64,000 nucleotides of DNA from JACRDG01 sp963760985. Its GTDB lineage: Bacteria > Desulfobacterota > Desulfomonilia > Desulfomonilales > Desulfomonilaceae. Numbering within the stretch: the first letter of the stretch is position 1; each line of letters opens with the position of its first letter. The notes under the pieces are model-generated. The model had not been told where the DNA came from. It did no database searches and was given only the letters and a program-made list of their open reading frames with translations. Shown here piece by piece: positions 53,121 through 62,302 of this stretch. The translations under genes and the position numbers were made by a program. The DNA lies in assembly GCA_963760985.1 (NCBI GenBank), contig CAVXFM010000004.1, forward strand, positions 310,001-374,000. The letters are read 5' to 3'.

Positions 53121-54272
53121 ATGGAAAAGCCCGTCTATCTGGACTATAACGGCACGACACCGCTTGACATCGAAGTTCTTTCCGCTATGCACCCTTTCTT
53201 GGAAGAGGAGTTCGGTAACCCTTCCAGCAGCCACTGGTACGGCATTGTCCCTAAGCAAGCTGTGGCAAGGGCACGAGGCCAAGTTGCGTACATGCTGAAT
53301 TGCGAACCCAGTGAGATCGTCTTCACCAGTGGGGGGACCGAGTCCAATAATCATGCCATTAGCGGCACGGCATTTGCCTTTAGAGAAAAGGGCGACCACA
53401 TCATTACCAGCCAGGTCGAGCACCCCGCAGTCCTTGAGGTGTGCCGGCGACTGGAAAGATACGGCTGCGAAGTGACGTATCTTCCGGTGGACGAGTTTGG
53501 CATGGTGGATCCCAAGGACGTCGAAAGGGCCATCACGAATCAAACCATCCTGATCACGATCATGCACGCGAACAACGAAGTGGGGACCATTCAACCTATT
53601 GAGGAGATTTCCCAGATTGCGCGAGCCAGGGGCATCATCATGCATACGGATGCAGCCCAATCAGTGGGCAAGCTCGAGACTGACGTGCAAGCTCTGGGAG
53701 TGAATTTGTTATCCATGGCAGGACACAAGGTGTACGCACCTAAAGGCGTGGGAGCCCTGTACATCCGAAAAGGGTTTGAGCCTGAATCCTTCATGCTCGG
53801 TGCGGGACAGGAGATGGGCCGCCGCGCGGGCACGGAAAACGTCGCGTGGGTCGTCGGTCTGGGAAAGGCCTGTGAGATTGCCCATCGTGACCTGGATAAT
53901 AATATCACTCACATGAGACGCATGCGAGATCTGCTTTACAAGGGACTTAAGGTCCGATTGAGCGAAAGGATCAGGCTCAACGGTGACCTGCAAGAACGAC
54001 TTCCCAACACGCTGAGTGTCTCGTTCCATGGATTGGAAGCCAACAGGATGCTCGAAGAAATCGGCCTTGAGGTGGCCGCGTCTGCAGGCGCGGCATGTCA
54101 TTCCGACCAGATCACCATTTCTCACGTCTTGGAAGCCATGAACGTTCCTCTTGAATGGGCCAAAGGAACGCTTCGGTTCACCACAGGGAGAATGACCACG
54201 GTGGAAGAGATCGTGGCAGCCATAGACGTCATCGCTGCCGCCGCGAAGAGGCTCTTCGACGAAGCGTCTTGA
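53121..54272 (+). CDS. Cysteine desulfurase-like aminotransferase class V (NifS/IscS family)
   Basis: About 383 residues from ATG 53121 (an upstream TTG at 53103 is possible). The NifS fold shows YLDYNGTTPLDIEVLSAMHP, FTSGGTESNNHAISGTAFAF, HANNEVGTIQPIEEISQIAR, HTDAAQSVGKLETDVQALGV, the PLP lysine in SMAGHKVYAPKGVG, GAGQEMGRRAGTENVAWVVG and the active-site cysteine in ASAGAACHSD. It would take sulfur from cysteine for iron-sulfur or other sulfur transfer. The Cys loop reads AACHSD rather than the common ACTSG, so a selenocysteine-lyase-like or other specialised branch is possible. No scaffold gene is adjacent. Confidence 0.9.
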   Translation: MEKPVYLDYNGTTPLDIEVLSAMHPFLEEEFGNPSSSHWYGIVPKQAVARARGQVAYMLNCEPSEIVFTSGGTESNNHAISGTAFAFREKGDHIITSQVEHPAVLEVCRRLERYGCEVTYLPVDEFGMVDPKDVERAITNQTILITIMHANNEVGTIQPIEEISQIARARGIIMHTDAAQSVGKLETDVQALGVNLLSMAGHKVYAPKGVGALYIRKGFEPESFMLGAGQEMGRRAGTENVAWVVGLGKACEIAHRDLDNNITHMRRMRDLLYKGLKVRLSERIRLNGDLQERLPNTLSVSFHGLEANRMLEEIGLEVAASAGAACHSDQITISHVLEAMNVPLEWAKGTLRFTTGRMTTVEEIVAAIDVIAAAAKRLFDEAS

Positions 54273-54369
54273 TCCCTTCTGTTCTCGGTCGCACAAGGTC
54301 GTGTGTGCGGGAAACATTCTTTCCACCTCCCCCTTGCCAAGATTGTGGTTGGATTTGCTGGAGCCATCG

Positions 54370-54429
54370 CGTCCTGCCCGTGAAGGCCGGAATCCAGAGG
54401 CCCAGGATCACGTTTTTCGCCGGGATGAC
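54370..54429. repeat. Dispersed palindromic repeat of the common 'cgaaagcgggaatcc' type
   Basis: GTCCTGCCCGTGAAGGCCGG then AATCCAG at the left and TTCGCCGGGATGAC at the right resemble a widespread bacterial intergenic palindrome (typically GTCATTCCCGCGAAAGCGGG). Only one copy is seen in the window. It lies in the 600-base gap 54273-54870. Confidence 0.5.
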
Positions 54430-54681
54430 AGAGAACGCGGCGGAACCGGCATGTGGCCTTCGCGGCACGAGCGACCATTGCGGTCAGTCGCGTGTGCATT
54501 GACTGCCCCTGCCGATCGAGTTACTTTGTTTCGCGACAATGCGCCCTGAACGGATGTCGAGGTCGCTGAACACGTGATCGTGCAACGCGGAGAGAATTGT
54601 CTTCAATCTCAAGAGCGTTTCGGGATCACTCGGCCAACAGGTTACATGATCACAATACGTTGCCGAATATACTGGTTGCGA

Positions 54682-54830
54682 AGAGTTTTGTCCGTCTGAT
54701 TCTGCTTGGGTGTCAGGGGGGCCCCGTTCTTTTCGACCGACGCAAAGCCGTCGAATCTTCGTTCAAAGGACCCCCCTGCCACCTTTCCACAGCACGAGCC
54801 ATTGGGTCAGAACTTTTGGCACCTGCGAGG
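54682..54830. repeat. Dispersed hairpin element, family A (copy 5)
   Basis: GTCAGGGGGGCC and GGACCCCCCTGCCAC arms enclose CGACCGACGCAAAGCCGTCG. The 3' flank gagccattgggtcag then aacttttggcacctgcga matches copy 2 at 5521-5638. It ends 41 bases before the pbpC start. Confidence 0.72.
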
Positions 54831-54870
54831 GACTCATCCTTGGGGCAACAGACCGGCAGGGTCTTTTTCC

Positions 54871-57202
54871 ATGACGTTCGACAAAAAGGCTATCACGCGA
54901 CCGCTCTTCCTCCTTGCAGGGGCGATAGGCGTTGCCCTCGCGGTGACCGTGGGGATCTACCATATACTGCCCGATTACCGGAACACGATCAGCGAGCAAC
55001 AAGCAGCGGTGGGCACGGTGGTGGTAGATCGTAAGGACCGTTTGCTGCGGGTGTTTCCCGATGCCCAGGGACGCTCCTCGTTATGGCGGGGAATCAATCG
55101 ATTCCCCGAATGCCTGAAGCGCGCGGCAATTGCTGCGGAGGACAAACGCTTCTATTCCCATCCAGGCTTCGATCCCGCTGCCATCTTGAGAGCGCTTTAC
55201 CTCAACATCCGGGAAGGGAGGACCGTTTCCGGCGCGTCTACGATAACTCAGCAGGTGGTAAGGCTTATCAAGCCCAGACCGCGGACGTACCGCTCCAAGG
55301 TGGTGGAATTGTGCGCGGCGATCAAAATGGAATCGCAACTCTCCAAGAGCCAGATCCTTGAGCTTTATCTCAATCTTTCTCCCATGGGCGGTCATATCCG
55401 CGGGGCAGGCCTGGCAGCACTGAGGTATTTCGACAAGGATGTCGCACACATTAATGTGGTCGAAGCTGCGGTCCTTGCAGCCCTGCCTCGGTCCCCTTCC
55501 CGGTACGATCCTCGCGGGCCTCGAGGCCGCAAGTTTCTGCTCGAAGAAAAGGACCGAATCCTGCACCGCATGGCTGACCTGGGATGGGTAAATTCGGGAA
55601 GTCTTCGGTTCATGCTCGGTCCGTCGGTGAAGTTCAAGCTCACACGCCTGCCGATGAATGCGCCGCATTTTGTGGATTTTGTGATGGGTCGTGTCGGAGC
55701 TTCCGGTCCTGTGGTCAAGACCACGCTCGACCTGGAGTTGCAACGATCTCTCGCCCATATAGTCCGATCGCACAGGAATCGCCTCGCGGGGCTGGGCGTG
55801 GAACAGGCGGGAGTTTTGGTGACCTCCGTTTCGGGTGAGATTCTCGGGATGATTGGGTCAATGCAATACGGCAGCAAGGACAAGGGATTCAACAATGCGG
55901 TCTTGGCCGTGCGCAGTGCGGGCTCCACGCTGAAACCTTTTTTGTACGCGCTGGCTCTCGAAAAAGGGTATGACTCCGCGTCAGAAATTCCGGACACCTT
56001 TCGCAGTTATCGTACCCCGCAAGGAGATTATCTCCCGCTGAACGCGGATCGACGCTCGTACGGACCGGTCAGCGTGAGGTCAGCACTTGGGAATTCGCTC
56101 AATATTTCCGCAGTGAAAGTCGCGCGAGACGTGGGGCTGAATGATTTCTGCCAATTGCTGGAAGACCTGGACCTGGCTCAAAAAGGCTCGTGTTCGCCGG
56201 ACCAGTTACGGCCTGGGCATTGCCATAGGCAATGTGGAAGTCAGCCTTTACAAGCTTGTGCAGGCCTATGGTGCGCTCGCGCGTGGGGGCGAATTCAGGC
56301 CGATTCATTGCCTCCCTGCTTCGGACGCGTCGGCAACACGCGTGTTTTCCCCGGAAATCGCCTACGTAATCACCCACATCCTGTCGGATCATTCGGCTCG
56401 GCTGCTCACCTTCGGCAACCCCGCGTGGTTTGACTTCGGGTTTCCTGTCGCGGTAAAGACCGGCACGAGCACCCATTTTCGTGATTGCTGGACTGTCGGA
56501 TACACGACCCGTCATGTGGTAGGGATTTGGGCGGGCAACTTCGGAGGACGTCCCAATAACGGGTACCCGGGATCCACCGTCTGTGGGCCGATTTTCAACG
56601 ATATTATCCGCTGCCTGTACCCTGGAAAACCACCACCCTCCTTCAAAAAACCCGATCGTGTGCATGAGGAATTGGTGTGTTCCATGTCCGGAAAGGCAGT
56701 CACTCCACGATGCCCCCATCGAACGATTGATCTATTCTTGGGTAACCAGGCTACTCAGCTCGAACCCTGCGATCTGCCGCACGGCCCGGGCGAGTGTCAT
56801 TACCTGAACGCAGCCTATGCGCGATGGATTGACAGGCGAGAGCTTTCCATGGGCCCTGGACGATTCCGCCTGATGAGGCCTGATTCGAATCTCTACGATC
56901 CCGCGGAGCAGCCGATGGTGTTTAAAGGATCGGGGACGGGCAGGGCTCGGCCGCGTATCGAAATTGTGAGCCCCCACGACTCGGATCGTTTTGTGTTATC
57001 GCCTTATCAAACCAACCAGGTGCTTTTCAGGGCTGTCCCGTACCCGGTGGTGGCTCAGGTAATCTGGCTGGTAGACGGTGTTGAGATCGGTAGGACCCCA
57101 CCACCCTACGAACTCATATGGGAACTCACTCGCGGAACCCATCGTATCCACGCGGTGACTCCGCACAGAGAGGCCGCGCAGGTAACGATACGTGTAGAAT
57201 AG
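54871..57202 (+). CDS. pbpC: Penicillin-binding protein 1C, frameshifted
   Basis: The joined protein has about 776 residues, close to E. coli PbpC. It has an N-terminal membrane anchor (PLFLLAGAIGVALAVTVGIY), a GT51 glycosyltransferase with the catalytic Glu in IAAEDKRFYSHPGFDPAAIL and TVSGASTITQQVVRLI, a transpeptidase with SxxK in GSTLKPFLYALALEKG, SLN-type NSLNISAVKV and KTGTS, and a C-terminal BiPBP-like domain (RIEIVSPHDSDRFVLSPYQT). The shift lies near 56190 (LAQKGSC to SYGLGIAIGN). The ATG at 54871 fits the membrane anchor. It builds peptidoglycan in the periplasm. A beta-lactam-binding site is present. Confidence 0.87.
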
Positions 57203-57381
57203 GGATTCCTACCGATTCGCTTTTCCCAAGAGCAATAACGAAGTCGAAAACATCCCTCTCTCGTATTCCGCTGAGTCGTATGTGCGTCAACATGTGGTGA
57301 TGATGCATTCTTTGTGGATTATTGTTCCGAAAGCGCCATGAAAAGTGACGCCCGTTCCCCGTACAACGCAGTATGATACCT

Positions 57382-58468
57382 CTACAGGGACTCTTTTTGG
57401 GGTTCGCCAAAATCGATGGCAACATCCGCTTCGTGAAGCTCAGTCCCTTTGACCAGTTCAATTTCCGGGAGCAGACGCAGAAAACAATCGAGGATCCTCG
57501 GCTCGAAGTATTTCCCCCTGTTGGCCCACATGATCGAGTACGCTTCGTCCTCCGGAAGTGGAGGCCGGTAAACCCGTTCGCTTACGAGCACGTCGTAAAC
57601 ATCCACCACGGCTACAATGCGGGCAGCTTCGGGAATCTCCGTGCCGGCCAATCCGTGCGGGTACCCCGTGCCATCCCATTTCTCGTGGTGCGACAGGGCA
57701 ATGTCCCTTGCCATGCGCAGTATGGTCGCGGTGGATCCTTCCAACAAGCCAGCGCCTATCTCGGTGTGTTTCTTTATCAGCGCGAACTCTTCCACTGACA
57801 GTTTTCCCGGTTTGAGCAGGATACTGTCGGGCACCCCCATTTCCCCGATGTCGTGAAGTGACGCTGCCAAGCGAATATCCGCGATGGCATCGGGAGCCCA
57901 GCCGAGGTGTTTGGCCACCAACGCGGCATTGAGGCCGACCCGACGGACATGATGTCTGCTCTCATCGCTCCTCACCCCCAGCGCTCCCATGAGCCGGAAG
58001 ACAATCTCTTCCTCCCGTTCCATGACTTCCCGTGTCTTCGCCCGCTCTTTGGCCATAGAGTGCCCTTCATATTCCCGACTCATCATCTCGAGTCGGCGGC
58101 GCTCAAGCGCGTGTGCCACGTGCATGAGAAGGTCACTCTGTACCAGTGGCTTCATCACATAACCGTACGCGCCACGGGCAAGCATGGGAGCCACCACATC
58201 GCGATCGTCAAATGCGATGGTCAGCAGGTACTGCCGGAAGGGAGGGAGACGCGTGAGCCAGCGCAATCGCCTCGTTTCCCGGAAGCCCTGGCATGGCAAA
58301 ATGGCTGAGCACCAGGGCGAACTCCTCGCTTTGGAGCCGCGTGCGCGCTTCACCCGCTTCTGACGTCACGACAGGGGAATACCCCTGGGCAGTGAGCCAG
58401 GACTCTACGTTGCGCAGCAGTTCCTGTGCGTCGTCAATCACAAGGACCTTTGTTTGTGGGGTATTCAT
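57382..58468 (-). CDS. Receiver-HD-GYP protein (probable c-di-GMP phosphodiesterase), frameshifted
   Basis: Residues 1-120 are a receiver (KVLVIDDAQELLRNVESWLT) whose phospho-acceptor Asp is replaced by His (VLSHFAMPGLPG; H56) while the pocket Asp and Lys (VMKPL) remain. After a short helical linker the HD-GYP domain has HHVRRVGLNAALVAKHLGWA, HDIGEMGVPDSILLKPGKLS, HTEIG, and SHHEKWDGTGYPHGLAG. HD-GYP enzymes degrade cyclic di-GMP with a two- or three-metal centre. The frame changes near 58240 (LPAV to LLTIAFDDRD, one C too many). The ATG at 58468 has GAGGAGG 6 bases upstream. It is a lone gene, with intergenic sequence on both sides. Confidence 0.85.
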
Positions 58469-58708
58469 ACCGGACCTCCTCGCATACGGCCGCAAGTGGA
58501 TCTGCCGCGCAATTCCCATTGCAAGACGCGATAGTTCCGCGGGACAGGCAGGACCTCTGCCGTACGAGGTCCTGCGCACACCGGCCAGACGAGCCCGGTT
58601 CATCACAGAAACCGTCGAGGTCCGCACCTGAGGTTGGGTTTCGAGTTTAGCACGGAACCTTTCGCAACTGCCACATGTATCAGCGTACCGACGAAACCTG
58701 AATGGGTA

Positions 58709-59785
58709 TCAATACCGTGTGAACTTCGCGCAATCCTCCTGGAACTCTCGTATCACGTCTTCAGTGAGGCTTGGACGGACCTTGGGGAGTGTTTCAAGGA
58801 AAATGTCCGTACTCAGTCGATAGTCCTTCCCCTGCGCCAACTCCTTTTCGAACGCTACTTGCGTGACCTTCTGGAACATGTACTCTATGTCCGCAGGGGT
58901 GAACAGCGGCATGAGAGATACGATGCTATCCACGTCTACATCTCCGTAATTTGTGCGAGAAAGATAGTGCTCGAAGATCGTTTTCCTTCCCTGGTGATCC
59001 ATCCCGCCTACGGGAATGATGCAGTCGTATCGGCCAGGTCTGAGCAGCGCAGTATCCAGGTCCCGGATATAGTTGGTCGCACACACGAGCAGGAGCCTCT
59101 TTGAGTCGCGTTTGAGAATCGGCACCTGTTTCAGGAACTCATTGGTAATGGACTTGTCCACACGTGACGCCTGATCGCGGCTCCCCGCGATTTCCTCGAA
59201 TTCGTCGATGAAGAGGACAGCGCCGTCCAGTTTACAGGCTTTTTCCATGAGTCTCTTCAGGTTCGGACCCACCCGGTCTGCTCCGTCAATCATGAGATCG
59301 CTGGGGCTGACTTCCACATACCACCAGCGGAGGACCCCCGCGATGGCTTTCACAAAATGCGTTTTGCCCGTGCCCGGAGGTCCGAAGAATATGATGGCCT
59401 TTGGGGGCATGACTCCGTGTTTGGCAGCAAGATCCACTTCGGTAAGAGGCAAAATGATTCGCTTGTTGACGATTTGCTTGGGCGGTTGCGAATCGGAAAT
59501 GGTGGTCCAAATCTCGCTGTCAACCATCTTCGCAGCCAATTCCTTGAGCAGACGCACGTTTTCCGCTTCCAGCTCGTCTTGGACTGCGTCCGTATTTTCG
59601 ATCAGATCCAGGGCTGACACTCGTATGCCCACGTCTCTGCCGAGTTTTTCCGACAAGAACCACTTGTGCTCCAATATTTTGATCCACAGGTCGCCTGCCA
59701 CGGCAGGTTCGAACTTGTGACCGCTCACCTCATAAATCAGCGAGGCACATTCCTCGGGATCCGGAATAGCATTTACGATATCCAT
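58709..59785 (-). CDS. AAA+ ATPase with N-terminal DUF4032-like segment
   Basis: A 358-residue protein. Residues about 30-65 (WIKILEHKWFLSEKLGRDVG, then SALDLIENTDAVQDE) resemble the DUF4032 motif 'EHKWYLSE..GRDVG'. Residues about 125-330 are an AAA+ module of the FtsH/26S type: IFFGPPGTGKTHFVKAIAGV (Walker A), GAVLFIDEFEEIAGSR (Walker B), ATNYIRDLDTALLRPGRYDC (second region of homology with arginine fingers). It is likely an ATP-driven protein remodeller with unknown clients. The combination of DUF4032-type N-terminus and AAA is uncommon to my knowledge. Confidence 0.82.
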   Translation of the reverse strand: MDIVNAIPDPEECASLIYEVSGHKFEPAVAGDLWIKILEHKWFLSEKLGRDVGIRVSALDLIENTDAVQDELEAENVRLLKELAAKMVDSEIWTTISDSQPPKQIVNKRIILPLTEVDLAAKHGVMPPKAIIFFGPPGTGKTHFVKAIAGVLRWWYVEVSPSDLMIDGADRVGPNLKRLMEKACKLDGAVLFIDEFEEIAGSRDQASRVDKSITNEFLKQVPILKRDSKRLLLVCATNYIRDLDTALLRPGRYDCIIPVGGMDHQGRKTIFEHYLSRTNYGDVDVDSIVSLMPLFTPADIEYMFQKVTQVAFEKELAQGKDYRLSTDIFLETLPKVRPSLTEDVIREFQEDCAKFTRY

Positions 59786-60538
59786 AAGTTAATCCTCCTT
59801 CGCGCGAGAAATCACCCGTCAGGTATGTGTACGGAACGCTTCTTGCCAATAAACGCTCCTGCGCATCATTCCACCGCATGTGGTCGGAAAACCTATCGGT
59901 ATGATGCCACCTTTCAGTCGATCGATACTGAAGCCCTGCGGAGAATGCAGCCCATTCTCCCTGTGCGCCAATATCCACGTGATCCCTCAAAGAACATGAG
60001 CTTGTAGCCTTTCTCAGGGCATGTGTCAAGTTAGTAGTGGATGACGCGTATTAGCTGTGTCTGAATAGTTCGTCACGGCGTGCTGAAATCATCCATCTAC
60101 CCTCTTTCACACGAGACATCGTGTCGTAGGCGTCCACCGCGAGGGATAAGACATGAACCGTGAAGCACCAAGAATAATGGCAATGGTCTTTTGATTTCTT
60201 CGTGTCTTCGTGACTTTGTGGTGGGATTTTCTGGGTTCAACAAAGGACTCGCTGAACGATTACCTCGCGTCATCAACCCATTGCCATCCTTTACCAAGAA
60301 GAATGAGGGGATGGTCCAATCCGACGTACGCGGCATCTTTGTGACCGCAGAGAATAGCTGCGTGCACGGATTCCTGAGATAAGGATTGCAGGGTCTGTGG
60401 TACAATAGCTGCCTGTTCATAACACCATATTGACAAGGCTTTAGCCGAAAAGTTCCCCGAGGTCGGAGTCGGCGGCATCTCGTCTGAAGCGTGTGAATTT
60501 GCTTTCAACAAGTGCCTCTGAGGAAGGACGCAGAAAAT
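59786..60538. other. 750-base region without a recognisable gene
   Basis: It contains a small GGAGAATG/CATTCTCC hairpin at about 59939-59959. At about 60198-60225 the sequence TTCGTGTCTTCGTGACTTTG is of a kind often found between genes in environmental genomes. No open frame here has a convincing ribosome site and protein match. Confidence 0.4.
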
Positions 60539-61456
60539 ATGGACAGGAGCACCGTGCACTCAGGGGAGATGGTGATTCTGCAAGAAGTGGGACCCCGCGA
60601 CGGCTTGCAAAACGAACCACAGACACTTCCCCCGGAAACGCGAGCTGCATTGATAGATCGGCTCGTGGCCGCGGGCGTGCCGCGTATTCAGATCGGGTCG
60701 TTTGTCAGTACCCGCAGGGTCCCGCAAATGGCTGGAACCGACCTCGTGTGGCGGGCAATCACCCGCAATTCCGCCACGAGATACAGTGTGCTCGTTCTCA
60801 ATCAACGAGGCCTTGACAAGGCTCTGGAAGCGGGAATCCCTCACGTGGAGATCTATGTGTCCGCGTCGGAGACTCACAGCAGGAAGAACTCCGGTGCAAC
60901 CGTCGAGGCTGCGCTCAAAGAAGCGAAGCACATGGTCCGTGCGGCCCTGGACAGCGACACGGGTGTCACCGCAGGCGTGATGTGCGCATTTGGCTGTTTT
61001 TACGAGGGAGCCATATCAATTTCCGCAGTGGAAGAGATAGTGAGGGCCTTTGATGCGATCGGTCCTGTGGAGATCGGACTGGCAGATACGGCAGGGCTCG
61101 CAGACCCTCCCCAGATGGAACGGGTCATTCAGGCTGTGGGCCGGTTCGTGGGGCGCGATCGTCTGACGGTCCACCTGCATGACACGCGGGGGTTCGGTCT
61201 GGCAAACCTGGAGACGGCATTGAAGGTCGGCATAAGACGATTCGACACGTCAGTAGGTGGTTTGGGCGGCTGCCCGTTCATTCCGGGGGCTGCGGGAAAT
61301 ATCTCGACCGAGGACACGGTCGCGGTGGCAGAGTCGCGGGGGTTTGTGACACGCGTGGACGTGGCAAAAATCGAGGAGGTGCGAACGGATCTCGCAAGGC
61401 TGCTCGGCCGCGCGATTCATCGCCGCTCACCAACTAGCCACGAGTCCAAAAGGTGA
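60539..61456 (+). CDS. HMG-CoA lyase-family enzyme (TIM-barrel lyase)
   Basis: About 305 residues from ATG 60539 (AAGGA about 11 bases ahead). It has VILQEVGPRDGLQNEPQTLP (active-site motif), YVSASETHSRKNSGATVEAA, GLADTAGLADPPQMERVIQA, VHLHDTRGFGLANLETALKV (metal-binding HxH) and the cysteine loop VGGLGGCPFIPGAAGNISTE. This is the pattern of hydroxymethylglutaryl-CoA lyase, which splits HMG-CoA to acetyl-CoA and acetoacetate in leucine or ketone-body routes. Related homologues act on other 3-hydroxy-acyl-CoAs, so the exact substrate is open. No leucine-degradation genes adjoin. Confidence 0.85.
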   Translation: MDRSTVHSGEMVILQEVGPRDGLQNEPQTLPPETRAALIDRLVAAGVPRIQIGSFVSTRRVPQMAGTDLVWRAITRNSATRYSVLVLNQRGLDKALEAGIPHVEIYVSASETHSRKNSGATVEAALKEAKHMVRAALDSDTGVTAGVMCAFGCFYEGAISISAVEEIVRAFDAIGPVEIGLADTAGLADPPQMERVIQAVGRFVGRDRLTVHLHDTRGFGLANLETALKVGIRRFDTSVGGLGGCPFIPGAAGNISTEDTVAVAESRGFVTRVDVAKIEEVRTDLARLLGRAIHRRSPTSHESKR

Positions 61457-61558
61457 TTGCCCGTGAGGGAGAAACGCTGCAGGACTGCACGGTCGGCTTC
61501 CGGGGTCCGTCGTCGAAGCCGTCTTCAGATGGGGCCACAGCCACCCGTGGATGAGGTC

Positions 61559-61765
61559 CTACGGGAGTTTTTTCACGGCCCTGTGGATGATAGCCCGAGC
61601 CTCGTCCCCGGAGAAAGCCTCTTCGGCTGAACTGAAGCAATTCTTCAATTCCTCCTCGGAACAACTCTCAGGATCGCGCAGAGCACTCAGCGGACAGATA
61701 TATTCTTTGCCTGCCATGTCGGTGACTCTCACGAACTTGTTTGGATCGTCCTTCGCGTGGTCCAT
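61559..61765 (-). CDS. Small protein of unknown function
   Basis: A 68-residue protein starting at ATG 61765, which has GAAGGAGG 5 bases upstream. Sequence: MDHAKDDPNKFVRVTDMAGK, EYICPLSALRDPESCSEEEL, KNCFSSAEEAFSGDEARAII. Three cysteines (about C24, C35, C43) are present. The ribosome site is strong, so translation is likely. No family was recognised. Confidence 0.65.
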   Translation of the reverse strand: MDHAKDDPNKFVRVTDMAGKEYICPLSALRDPESCSEEELKNCFSSAEEAFSGDEARAIIHRAVKKLP

Positions 61766-61788
61766 GGGTACCTCCTTCATTAACGCTA

Positions 61789-61980
61789 TTATGAGGAATC
61801 TGTGCCGTGCACGCAAGGCTCAAGAGATTCGTGAAGATCCGGACACACCATGCGCAACGCCTCTTCTCTGGTGCCGCGTTCGTCTGCGGAGAACCCGGCT
61901 CGGTAGTCTCTCGATGTGGGCAATGAACTGCCCGCGGTCAAGCAAAGAAGTCCCGCTCCCACGGATTGCCGCGCCGGGCG
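61789..61980 (-). other. Possible degenerate coding fragment, similar to 63119-63300
   Basis: Both stretches can be read in a shared frame as LTAxSSxxTSR(D/N)xRAxF followed by ERxxxEE. In DNA they share gcttgaccgcg, cacatcgaga and ctgccgagcc. An alternative frame reads FIAHIERLPS and FIRHIEKLPS. They may be remnants of a small gene family. The wider gap 61766-62302 has nothing else I recognise. Confidence 0.3.
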
Positions 61981-62302
61981 ATAGGGCGGGAGTAAGCGCG
62001 GGGACCAGCTAACCGAGCCGTGCCAACTGTCCCAGGGGCCGCACTTTAACCCCCTAAGCAATCAGAATCTACGAGAAGTGAGCACAGTGGGAGTCGTAGA
62101 TTAAATAGTTCGAGTAATGGAGCAGCCTTTCCATCACTCCATCTGTATAAGCTGCGGTGTGAGTCTGGGGAGCGAACAAAGTGAGCCACTCCCGAACTTG
62201 AGGGTTAGCTGTGCCAGCTGCGTTTCACTCCTCAGCCATGGCAGAGAAACGGTCTTACGAACGTCACCTGACGTCCCTTTGCATCGTCCAAGAATTACCA
62301 TG

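Noticed and set aside
54805..54830. Possible sigma-54 box (TGGCAC) ahead of pbpC
   Set aside because: The TTGC part at the right spacing is missing, and the bases belong to the flank of repeat family A.
31640..59940. Apparent similarity between gccacct...gatactgaag near 59905 and a stretch near 31643
   Set aside because: Only about two thirds of bases agree over about 35 bases; not enough for a repeat family.
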